From: Angiostrongylus vasorum | Taxonomy: Eukaryota > Nematoda > Chromadorea > Rhabditida > Metastrongylidae | Length of the DNA stretch: 64,000 bases | Direction: 5' to 3' | NCBI GenBank assembly: GCA_018806985.1 | Contig: JADANN010000409.1 | Coordinates: forward strand, 1,240,001-1,304,000 | In this document: positions 46,886 through 57,781 of the stretch, piece by piece | Position numbering within the stretch: position 1 is the stretch's first letter | Layout of the letters: the number at the start of each line of letters is the position of its first letter | Position numbers and translations under genes: made by a program | Notes under the pieces: generated by a model | Database searches by the model: none | Seen by the model: the letters and a program-made list of their open reading frames with translations, nothing else | What the model was told of the DNA's origin: nothing

Positions 46886-47555
46886 GCTGAAATGTCAGGC
46901 CATTCCAGGTCACCGAAATCTGGAGGCATATGTCAGATGTAGCAAGTATGTCCTCATCAACAACACCAACCGTGTCATCGCATTACCAGTGCTCTACATC
47001 TAGTACTGGACAGCACTCATTGCTATGCGCGTAGCGTCCCGCGCAAGTGGCGTAGTTTCTCACAATGGCGCGAAAAGACACTTTCAGATACGGATATCGC
47101 TAAGCCGTCAGGTCTGTTGCGCACTTCTCATAGGTTTCTTTTGATGAATTTCTTGGATAAGCTGATCCAACGTGCTAATTCAATCTGTCTTGCTGTTCAA
47201 ATTGTTGGTTTTTCCAAGGAATTTGTTTCAAATCATCACTTTCCCCCATGATGGTCTTTTCACTTTCATACGGTTTCGATATCTACTGGTTTTCTTTTAT
47301 TGTACTTAATCATAGAGTTTTCCTGAGATAAGCTCACAGTCTGTTAGTCACATCGTTAAGTTTTCTCCATCTGAACTCCAACTGGCTCTTTAGGAAGGCG
47401 CGACAACTTCAGCATTAGGGCTACAGTAAAGTTCTTAGGATAAGGACATGACAGTGGAGATTAGTATTAACAATAAATCTAGGTTAACCTTGATCTAACT
47501 GGCTCTGGCAATCTCAAATCGTGATCTCGTGAAACTAACGATTGAGTTGGCTTTT
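46886..47555. other. no recognisable feature
   Basis: Nothing supported. Confidence 0.35.
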
Positions 47556-47565
47556 TTATATATAC

Positions 47566-47642
<77 letters not shown>
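47556..47642. repeat. (TA)n microsatellite
   Basis: About 43 TA units with one tacgta interruption near its left end. Confidence 0.95.
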
Positions 47643-47644
<2 letters not shown>

Positions 47645-47671
47645 GCATAGGACAGAATCGGAGCAGACGAG

Positions 47672-47822
47672 ATGGCAGTGACGGAATTCCACGCTGATAC
47701 GCTGCTGGATGACGAGAAAAGCTTCATTTGTAATCCGGAAATGTGGTTCCAACGAATTGGAAGGAGGGATAGATCTTTCGTGGAATGTCTAAAGAAGAGA
47801 TATATTCTCGCGACAAGAGGTA
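47672..47822 (+). CDS. candidate exon, unknown
   Basis: ATG then about 50 codons of protein-like composition (MAVTEFHADTLLDDEKSFIC, then NPEMWFQRIGRRDRSFVE) up to a possible donor (agag|gtatga). The (TA)n tract lies 30 bp upstream. No family is recognised and the frame may be chance. Confidence 0.22.
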
Positions 47823-47946
47823 TGAAGTTTTGTTCTTGTCTTCCACTTTGTCCTTCCTCTTCCAGAGTTTTCTTTTCTTTTTTCATTCGCTTTAAAATAA
47901 GTGCTTTGTTGTTTCATTTGCATAGTTTGTTTTCTATCTACGTATA

Positions 47947-48222
47947 ATGGAAGATAAATCTCTCGGCGTTAATCAATCCCTGAACGGCGCCATGCATTCG
48001 ACTTCATTAAGCATCGGAGTTGAATGAATTCATATCTAACCTTTGCAATGACTTGCGGTGGCCTACCGATGTATCGAGTCAGAACTGCTGTCCTCCCAGA
48101 CAAGTCGCATACCAATTTGCCATTCCCGAAGGGATGGAGGGCTTAGTGAGCCACAGTTGACGGGGTCAATCCCATATGTATTGCAGGATGTCTCCAACCA
48201 CTACGCCACACACGCTACTATA
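47947..48222 (-). mobile_element. family A SINE with target-site duplication
   Basis: Complete copy between tatctacgtata (47935-47946) and tatcaacgtata (48223-48234), 11 of 12 identical. The right-hand repeat was later the target of the family C inverted dimer. Confidence 0.83.
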
Positions 48223-48234
48223 TATCAACGTATA

Positions 48235-48780
48235 ATCACAATGTTTACCGTTTTATTTACTGCCTACTATTTTTTAATGGCAGGGTACAATGCGAAATAT
48301 AACCACAACGATGCTGAGATATTTGCAAACTCCGGACCGCAGGTATCTGCGGTGGGGAACGAACGCGCTATTGTCCTTTCCGGGGAGTAGCACGTTCACC
48401 GCCACACCATGCGGGTCCTTCGTTTCGCCTGTCTCTCAGCTAGTTCTTATCGATCTGTGCCGTCAGCAATCACCCGTGACCGGGACCCCTGCCATTAAAA
48501 ATAGTAGGCAGTAAATAAAACGGTAAACATTATGATTATAACTAAAAGCCTCAGCTTAACTGGGTTTAATGCCGATGTGGGCTCCCCAGATCAGTCCCGG
48601 TCACGGCTGATTGCTGACGGCACAGATCGATAAGAACTAGCTGAGAGACAGGCGAAACGAAGGACCCGCATGGTGTGGTGGTGAACGCGCTACTCCCCGG
48701 AAAGGACAATAGCGCGTTCGTTCCCCACCGCAGACACCTGCGGTCAGGAGTTTTGCAAATATCTCAGCATCGTTGTAGTT
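48235..48780. mobile_element. family C inverted dimer inserted as one unit
   Basis: The left half (48235-48482) is family C in minus orientation. The right half (about 48490-48780) is family C in plus orientation, starting with the tail of a preceding unit (ctgccattaaaaatagtagg...taaacatt). Together they form a long palindrome with arms of about 200 bp. The exact 15-bp repeat atatatcaacgtata at 48220-48234 and 48781-48795 flanks the whole. The pair therefore integrated together. Confidence 0.85.
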
Positions 48781-48937
48781 ATATATCAACGTATAGTTTG
48801 TGCTTATTTACGTCCTTTTCATAGGTATTTAATCCAACTTTTTTAGATTATGTTCTGCTCTGCCTGAAATGCTGTGTATATCATTATTATCACAATTATT
48901 GCTATTACAGTTATGATTATTATTATTGTTGTTGTTA

Positions 48938-49212
48938 GGGGCCCGTGTAGCGCGATACTCGAATGCGCCGTGCAACACACATGGCATCGATCCCGGCGCC
49001 CGTGGCTCACCAAGCCTTCTATCGCCCCGGGGTCGGCAAACTGGTATCAGAGTTGTCTGAGAGGATAGCAGCACTGGCTGGATACATCGGTAGGCCACCG
49101 CGAGTCATTGTAAAGGCCATATATGCATCCAATCACATCCAACGAAGCTTAATGAAGTCGAATGCATGGTGCATCCCTCAGGGATTGGTCAACGCCGAGA
49201 GCTTTAGCTTTT
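48938..49212 (+). mobile_element. family A SINE, full length
   Basis: From ggggcccgtgtagcgcgatac to gccgagagctttagcttt. The flanks tattgttgttgtta (48924-48937) and tattgttgttatta (49213 on) are probably a target-site duplication, but lie in ATT-rich DNA. Confidence 0.82.
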
Positions 49213-49214
49213 TA

Positions 49215-49754
49215 TTGTTGTTATTATTGCCTTATCTTGTTGTTTATTCACATCGTAGAGGTTAGTAATGTTAACAGTTGATTATTGCTCTCAATAACAT
49301 CACCGCGGTGTTTTAGAGTGGAGAAGCCGACCTACAGGGATTCGACGACCAAAGTTAACACAGAGTAAATCGAATGGCTATAGATTACCAAAGCTGGCTA
49401 GTTCGCTTCTTCGTCCGGACAAAAAGTACGTCATTACTACTTTTTTTTCTAGCTACCGTTTTTAAGACAAGGCCTATTTACGAATTTCTGATACTATTAA
49501 AGTCTTTATTGTTGTAACGATATCTCTTAAAGGTTTTTTTTCTGCTACACTTTTTGTATCGCGCATTTGAGGGTGGAAAATACATGCACTTGGTTGGTCT
49601 ATGAGTGAGCTGAATAATAATGACAGTTTTTTAAAAGATTAAAAGAATACTTTAAAGCTTCAGGTGTTATGAAAAGTGGGCAACACCGGATGAATTAGCG
49701 TTCATTTACTAGCTAGCTATTCCTTTTCATAACTATGTGCAATGTGAAATACGG
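49215..49754. other. no recognisable feature
   Basis: Nothing supported. Confidence 0.35.
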
Positions 49755-49845
49755 TGAATAGTACGTAACCTACTGGAAAGGGTAAGTTCGAAGCCCAACT
49801 GAGGTCCCGAGTTTTGCTGATTTCTCAGCGTGCTTGTAGCCGTGT
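49755..49845 (+). mobile_element. family C fragment
   Basis: Keeps ctggaaagggtaag...ggtcccgagttttgctgatttctcagc. Confidence 0.45.
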
Positions 49846-50132
49846 TCTATTAGATCTATGTTGAGTTTTGCTGCGCAAAGCTTTTTTTTGCTGAACTTAT
49901 AGCATTAATTCGATATTTATCCGTCGCAGATTTCGTGACGATCGTAAGTCGAGGAAGATTACACGTGATTAATTACCAGGAAGTAGTTCCTGGAACGAGT
50001 TTGTTCGTTTATTTTGTTGTGCTTGGCACACTGCAATTCCACGCTTAAAACGTAGCGGACGATGTACGTCATATGTTACCATACTTGTTCGAGATTTATT
50101 ACGCCGTTTAATATTAAACAAACATAGCTCAT

Positions 50133-50397
50133 AAAGGATAAAGCTCTCGACGTTGATCGATCATTGAGGGACGATCCATGCATTCGACTTCACTAAGCAT
50201 CGTTTGGAGCTGATTGAATGCATATCTGGCCTATACAAGACTTGCAGTGGCCTGCTGATGTGTCGTGCCAGTGCTGCTATCCTTCCAAATAAGTCTAGTA
50301 CCAATTTGGCGGCCCCGGAGAAATAGAGGGCCTAGGGGCGCCAGGGTCGATCTCGGGAGTATTGGAGGGCGTCTCCGACTACTGCTCCGCATATGCT
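50133..50397 (-). mobile_element. family A SINE, full length
   Basis: From aaggataaagctctcgacgttg to ctccgactactgctccgcat. Confidence 0.78.
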
Positions 50398-50583
50398 CGG
50401 ACTCGTCCTTCATATATTTCGGCTCATGGTGGACTTTACTAATCGAAATAAATATCATTAGAATCTATGAATCTTCTCCGAGGCAAGCGATGGGAAGAAG
50501 AAATGAATCTATGTTTGTAACGTGCAACTTAGCATGCGTGTTTACTAGTTCTCATGACGTCGACATTTAGTCACTATTTGGTC

Positions 50584-50816
50584 TCACATACTCGAGAACA
50601 GTTTTTTCTGTGAGTAGTTACTGTAGACATCATAATGGTCCTGATTGTCAGATTTGATGTCTTCATTTTCAGTGTTTACGAGGAGTGTAATAGTTTGACC
50701 ATTGTCCTCCGTGTTTTCATCTTCTTCATGGTCATTTAAGAGGGCGAGCTGACCAAAAGCTAAATAGAGTGCATCATTCATTAACGTAATCGAGGCCTGT
50801 GGAGCGCAATCTTCAT
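50584..50816 (-). CDS. candidate exon, acidic protein
   Basis: The minus strand has a good acceptor (gtctgtttcaatag) ending at 50817. It is followed by 2 nt and 76 codons to TGA at 50584, or to an alternative donor (tat|gtgaga) one codon earlier. The peptide is acidic and polar: EDCAPQASITLMNDALYLAF, GQLALLNDHEEDENTEDNG, ENEDIKSDNQDHYDVYSNYS. That composition over a splice-bounded frame is unlikely by chance. It would be the last or an internal exon of a minus-strand gene whose 5' part lies towards 51 kb. No family is recognised. Confidence 0.42.
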
Positions 50817-50819
50817 CTA

Positions 50820-51640
50820 TTGAAACAGACGAAAAAGTAAACAGGGATGTTCATTTCGATATAAGAAACATCCCAGCAGATGCGTCAGCGTCGAGATGGG
50901 TGAAATACGGCAAAAAGGACCAAATATAAGAAGGCGATGGGAAGAAGAAATGACGATAATAAACGCACAAAAGGAGAAGGATGGATGGTTGCATATTTTC
51001 GTATATATTCTTCGAGCGATACAGACAGCTATATTCTCGCTGCTGAATTCTGGACTGTGTAAATGTTCCAGCTCTAGCTATCTAAAAGGTATCAGCTTTT
51101 GTTGAAAGACCAGTGTTGTTCATGATATGAGGCATATGAAGTTCTGTTTTTCATCAATCATCGACTGTTATTTCACCTTCAATCGCTATGATGAACATAC
51201 CTATTGCTTGGAATGGGTGGATATAAAAAATCTTGAAATGTGCTTCTTATCGTTTAGCTGGCCGTCCGAGGGGATATTTACATCGGTTGCCTTCTCCTTT
51301 GCTGCTCCGTTCATCCAACTGTCGTATGTTTTTCTTGTTAAAAGGGCCTGACGAATTCAGTGTTTCTGTTCTCCGAGGCAAACTGGTAGCACTTTGCTGA
51401 CCTGGAAACGGAAGGTTTGACGAACTCGGGAAGCAAGATCTAACTAACCACGGATCCAATATATATTACAAGACACCTTTAACCAATCTACACAGATTTG
51501 AAAGTAGCTTATCATTTTTGCTAATTGTTGGTTTACTGATGGCGACGTTGCATATTGCAATTTCCCGAATGTAGTATCGCTGACGCAGTCACCAGTACAA
51601 AAAAATTAGAAAGTGAAAAGTAAAGTAAATTTTTAAAAAA
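50820..51640. other. no confident feature; weak SINE fragment at about 51370-51430
   Basis: The segment gttctccgaggcaaactggtagc...ctgacctgg resembles degraded family A. A minus-strand frame at 51247-51459 ends in a basic CKYPLGRPAKR and overlaps it. The 5' exon of the PHD/RING gene is probably hidden here or further upstream, but I cannot identify it. Confidence 0.3.
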
Positions 51641-51647
51641 TTTTTTT

Positions 51648-51745
51648 CCTTTGAGAGAATGACGAAGCGAAGGACACGTATGGTCTTACACTTACGACAC
51701 TTACGGTCCGAGGTTTTGCCAATGTCTCATCTCCACTGTGATAGA
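51648..51745 (+). mobile_element. family C fragment
   Basis: gagagaatgacgaagcgaagg...cggtccgaggttttgccaatgtctcatc matches the family C core with the middle deleted. Confidence 0.45.
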
Positions 51746-51797
51746 AAATTTAGTTTACTCATAGTTTCACAAGATCTATTTTTGGTGATTTCTTTAG

Positions 51798-54700
51798 GAA
51801 ACCGCCGTTGTGTATTTTCTGCTTGGACGATGATCCAGACATCAGCAAAACTTGTGGTCGTCTCCAATGGTGCCCAGAATTTCCGCTGTTTTTTGCAGTA
51901 CATGAACTTTGCATTCTTATGGTACCAGAGCTAACAACGCTTGATAATCCAACGCCTCTAGGAAGACAACTGTTTAATATGGATGTGAAGCAGATAAACC
52001 GATCATTCCTTAGAGGACGGAAACTGGTTATTTTGCTCTGTTATTTTTTGCATGTAGCAGCGCTAATCTATCTTTGCTCTTCAATATTCTTTTTGTAATT
52101 TAATCGTCATCTCCATCCGATTTTTGGTGACGACCAATTTAGTTTTGCCAGTATATTGTGTTGTTCCTCCCAACAGTTTACTGCCTCATCATGGCTGCTA
52201 GATGTTCCTGGGTGTCGGGCTGCGATGTACAGTGGGGGGATTCATCCACCTAGCAGGGTCTTCCAAGCTGAGAAGGGGTCCAGCATTTCCATTAGCAAAA
52301 AAGCCCAGCTTAGAGTTAACTAACACCAGGATCTACCACCGTCCTGGTGTCAAACCAGTCGCATCTCCCTCTGATCCACAAGGACGGCGAGTGCCTGTGG
52401 TGGTGACGAACTGGGGCAGACTTTGGTTAGGCTAAGCTCGAGATTCTAAAGAACCACAGTCGGTAAGCCAGGAGAACTCCGAAAAAATGGAAATCATGCT
52501 GGAGCCTGCAAAGTCAGTGAACGCGAGCCAGCCAAATAATGTGTTGTTAGCGTTACAACAATTCAGCTGCGAATAGACACATATGAGAAAGGTCCAAGCT
52601 GGCTAATTGATTCGCTACCTTGCTTCTTGTAACAGTATTTCTGGTTTCAATATATTATAGACGTGTACACTATGTAGAGAAAGAGGCGCTCTTGTCGGTT
52701 GTTGTTCTGCGAAGTGTCGTGTTGTTCTTCATTTACCATGTGCGATTCGTTCCAAATGCTATATTGACTATGAGGACTTCAGGTATGTTTCACGTTTCGC
52801 TGTTTGCTGTTGTTTATTTCCTTTTGATAACGTTTGTTTTGCTAATTCGAATGTCGATAGTTAACTCATTCCTTGATGAACAGACACGAGATTGTTATCG
52901 TACTGTTTCTCCACCCACAATTGCTGACGTATTGGCGGTTTCGCCTTCTTCGGAACCTCGGAATTTATTTCGAAACTTTTGCTTTTCATCCTTACTTCAG
53001 CGGTTTTTATTTAGGTGCTTTTGTCCGCGGCACTCAGAGTCAGCTTTTAACGCACGCATGAAAAAGCTTTCTTTCTCGAAGTGTCATCAAATGTGTGGAG
53101 AGGTTTGTAGTTTTCTGAAATGAATCTTGGTCGAGTATGTTAGAAAGCATTGAAATCAACTGAGTGTCGAAGTGTTGTTGACTCAGAAATATTTCCAACT
53201 TGTTCCTTAGGAAATTATGAACTCTGTAGTTTATTCTCGCTATCAGTACAAGCTCCAACCCACGCTAGTGATTTTGAAACGGTGAGTTGCAATGATAGAT
53301 AGTACTGAAAAGGGTTTAAATGCGAACTAAAGTGACCATGTATGCTCTGGCATCCAAATGTGCTCTCTGCTGCGCCGGGTTGATTTATATTATTATATAA
53401 TTGTAACTATATTCATGTATACGTGCATCAGTATTCATGTGGGTGTAGTGACTGAGTCCTATACTCGGATGGGTAGAAATACTACAGTAAAAAAGCTAGA
53501 AAGTAACCAGACCACTCGTAGTCGTCTCCAACAATAAGTCCTATATCATCTACATGCTGTAGATATGAGAAGATAACGGTGGGTGTCTTCAGCCTTCAAC
53601 GAAAACGTTCTAGAGTGACCGGTGGATATTATAGATAGATAGAACTTTCGGTGTTGATCAATCCGTGAGAGATGGACTGTTCATTCAACTTCATTAAGCT
53701 TCGTTGGAGGTGACCGAATGCATATCTGGCCTTTACGATGGGTCACGGTAGCCCACCGATTTATCGAAACAGGTTGCTATCCTCCCAAACAAGTCTAGTA
53801 CCAATTTTCCGACCCTGGAGGGATGGAGGGCTTGGTCGGCCATGGGCGCGGGGATCGATTCCACGTGTGTGTTGCAGGGCGCCTATGATCACTGCGCTAC
53901 ACGCACCGTAGAGTAACCGATAGGTACCACATTGACTAAAAACTGGAAGTGATTGGCCTTGTAAAAAGTTTTGGTGCTCTTTATATGCGTCGAAGTAAGT
54001 GGTTATATTGTGGGTGGTCCTCAAGTCACACTATAATGGCAGGGATTACTGTTGCAAAGTATTTCCTTAAAGAGACGAAGTACATTCTTATCAAAATAAA
54101 TGGTCGTATAGCCATGCTGTAGCGTTCCCAAATGGTTTGGGAGGAGTGAGTTGAGTGAGCCTGGACAGGTTTGTTACCAATTCTTTGACCTAGGAGGAAT
54201 GAGAGACTTGGAATCTACAGATCTTTGCCAATAGCCTAGAAATTCTACCATTTTAACAAGACGAAATTCTGATTTTATGCAGCCCAGAAATCGCACTTTC
54301 GTCGCTTAATTCTTCGCATCTTGTGTTTCGGAAATGAGAACAGTTGGGCAAGAATAGTTCGTATATTAGAACACGGTGATGTTGTCAAATTAGCCGTTGA
54401 TATTTATGGCTGCCACGGTTCCGTTACAAAAGTTTAAATTTCGTCTTTCATGTTTCCTACCCTAGCTGGTAGTAGTTCTGGAAAATTTCTTAAACGTTGA
54501 AATGAAAAAATGTTCTAACTAACTTGGTTTCAACTGGGTTCAATGCCGATTTATGCTACCTAGATACATCGCGCTGACGGATGATTGCTGATGGCAGCGT
54601 TAGGTAGAAAACTAGCTGAGAGAGACGCAAAGCAACACCCTCCGTGGTGCAGTGTGCATAGCGCGATCCGCAGGAAGGGATAATCGTGGTTCGATCTGGC

Positions 54701-57684
54701 CCGTGGTCCAACTTTTGCGAATATCTCAGCATCGTTGTAGCTGTGTTTTACTTCATAGTATGTCCTGAAAAATTACAGTAGGCAGCAAATAAAAGGTTAA
54801 GATTGAAAAGTTCTTTATTTTTAAAGTGAAAATAGTTTTACATAAATTATTTCATACTCTGCATACTCTGTGGTGTCCCAAACTGCTTAAGTACTATAAT
54901 TGTCAGAAAATCAGCACCACTATGAATGTTTTGAAGCAGGAAACTTCATTCATGAAGAAAGCAAGTTTTCAAATAGCAGGCGAATCACATGTGCAAATAT
55001 GAACATTTTGAATATTAGATCCAAGGTAATGAACTGAATGCAGGACAGAGCCCACATCTTGTGTGAAAATAGATAGTAGGAATCTTTGAAAAATATCGTA
55101 CCTCAAGATAAAGGAGAGTTTGCATCTAGGGAAATATTGATTATTCTTATAGAGATTTAATTAAAGTCGGTTTTCAGAGAGAAGAACTTGTTAGCCCACG
55201 TTTTGTTTTACTTACGATTTGAACCGTCAGAAGAAAATTTCAGAAGGATTATGATTGTTGCATTTGTATGGATCCAGTTGAGAGAAAAATTGCTATGCAC
55301 TCGGTGATTCGTACTGATTGTTGTGGACCGAATTTTTATCACTTTGATTGCATGAAGGTATTATTTATATTGTTTTTTGTAATTGTTTTAGAAAAGGGAA
55401 TTTTATATTTAATTGATAACTGGTGGTATGCGTTAGATACAATCATACGTGTTGCGATGAGTGGACGTGAGCTACAAAGGGGTCGTTTTCTTCTTGATCG
55501 TCTATTTTGGCCCATAAAACCAGGCTTCTAAACATTTGCAATCGGTCAGAAGCTTTTACAGAACACATGTTATGGCAGGCATGGGCCGGCAAGAGCTGTG
55601 GCCTTTTGGGGTTAGAAATGTACAAAAAACTTTTTCTTGAACGAGTTCATTGACTGGTAATTTGGCGGGCAACTGACTGTTATTTCAATCACAAAAGGGA
55701 TTTTATACTATCATCCAATGGGTGTGAATGGTATGCGTGCTACTGTTTACTATACGTTGCGATTGTTCATCATACAAACACACTGCTATCATTGTTTGGA
55801 AGTGTTTCGCAAACTTTGGCCCTTCCTAAATTTCGGCCGTTCTATACAATATATGTACGATTCATGATAGCGATTAAAGTGAGATAGCAATTAATTGTTA
55901 TACTCAGCTGCCATAAAGAAATTGTAGGCAACAAATAGAAGTCGAACACTGTAGTTAATTGTTGGTAAAATGCCACTCAATGAACTTGTTCGGAAGATTT
56001 TTGTGGACTATTATGGGTAGAGGTTGAGTTTTCTGATCCGACATCTCATCTTCTGTGATTGAAATGGAAATGCGCTTTAAACTTGCATATCGTTCATATG
56101 CTCCGGAGTGGAGCAGAAGGAAACGAGCGGCTTGGGGAGCTTTCAAGAGCATCGAGGATCTAGTGAAGAGAACAAAGAATACCCGACTCCGCGCCCACCT
56201 TTTCGGCTCCGCGATTCTTCCCTACCTTAACGTATGCGTCAGAAATCCCGTGTCACACGAGCGAAGAAATCCGAAGCTCCGACCTATGTCAACGATGAAA
56301 AACCAAAGATGTCGTTCTGTACGTCAAACAGTCGATGATAAGGTGGGCCGGACACGTAATGCTAATGAATGACAACCGATGGACAAGAGCCGTTAGTGAC
56401 TGTGTTCCCCGGGTTGTCAAATGTACTGCAGGAAGACCACCGACCCGATGATCAGAGTTCTTCACGAAAAGCCCACAAGAAATGTATGATGCTTAACGAA
56501 TCCCTAGAACGTGCAGAACCGACTGGGCTACGCTTACACGTGACAGGGAAAAGTGGAAGATTTACTGGCGCCCGATCGAGTCACTTGACGATCAACAGGA
56601 CTACAGGTGATCGTCCACACGATCCGATACGATTGGACATATACTTCCTTTTCGTGCGTTATGTGTTAAGCAGTATCCTTATCATCCTCATCTCTAAAAT
56701 TTTACTATTAAGTGTTGCAAAAAGGTGCACAATTCTTTTCAACCTTATGAGCTAATCGTGGACATGACGTCAAAATACGTAGTACTCTATGACTTTCTTC
56801 TAATGGTCGTTCGCATTCGTGCTAAGTTTGCTTAAAAGGAGTCATCTGTTTAGCTTCACTTCCCTTAAGCAGCGCACACTTTATTAGGCCTTTAATAGCA
56901 AAATTACATTGCTTCTATTGTTGCTGTTCTGCCTAGTTCATTACTGGTGTACTGTTATTGACATAACACTACTTCGTTCGTCCATCATTTAGTTTTGCAC
57001 AAGAGCATATGGTACTCATTTGGCCGTATTCATTGCATTGTTCTTTGGTCCGAAATTCCCCTTTATAGAATGCTACCTTAATACGCGGTCAAGAGATGCG
57101 TTGCCCGAAATGCAATCGGCCAAATGATCAGACTGATTTCGAAGAAAAAATTAGACGACAAGGAATATTTATTCAGATGTACAGTGTCGTTGATGAATGT
57201 AATGGTGATGATAGCATGGATGGTAATCAACTGTCCCCATGCTACTATTCAATGGCATGTAGCTCTGCAAAAGGGCGGTCTGTGCACATACCTTAATGTT
57301 TCAAATCTGTGTTTATAGTAGGATTCATATCTCTGATAGAATATTTGCAGGTTATGTTTAAGTTCTCTCGGTCCGTGTACATACGATGAAAGAGATGCTT
57401 TGGATGATCGAGTTTTCAATCCACATGAAGCTCTCAATGCATGCATCGTAAGCTTTATTCTAATACTATGGGACCTTTATGCCAGTAGTGAAATGTGGAA
57501 CGATGGCTTTTTTCTTTCACTTTTTCTGCAGTCGTGTGGAATACATTGTCATCGGATTTGTGCCGGTCCGCCATGGTCTTGTTACAATCCCGATGGAGAG
57601 GGTGAGGAGGAAAAGTGGCAGTGCGAAGATTGCAGGTGACGTTGATAAAATGTTCTTCTTATGTGAAATGTTATTTTACTTTGG

Positions 57685-57781
<97 letters not shown>

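Noticed and set aside
47479..47886. Long minus-strand frame with a Tyr-Ile run
   Set aside because: The run is the (TA)n microsatellite; open frame through TA repeats is expected and not evidence of a gene.
50896..51105. Plus-strand frame RRRWEEEMTIINAQKEKDGW as an RTE or other retroelement C-terminus
   Set aside because: Resembles the ending of some reverse-transcriptase ORFs only loosely; no adjoining RTE sequence supports it.
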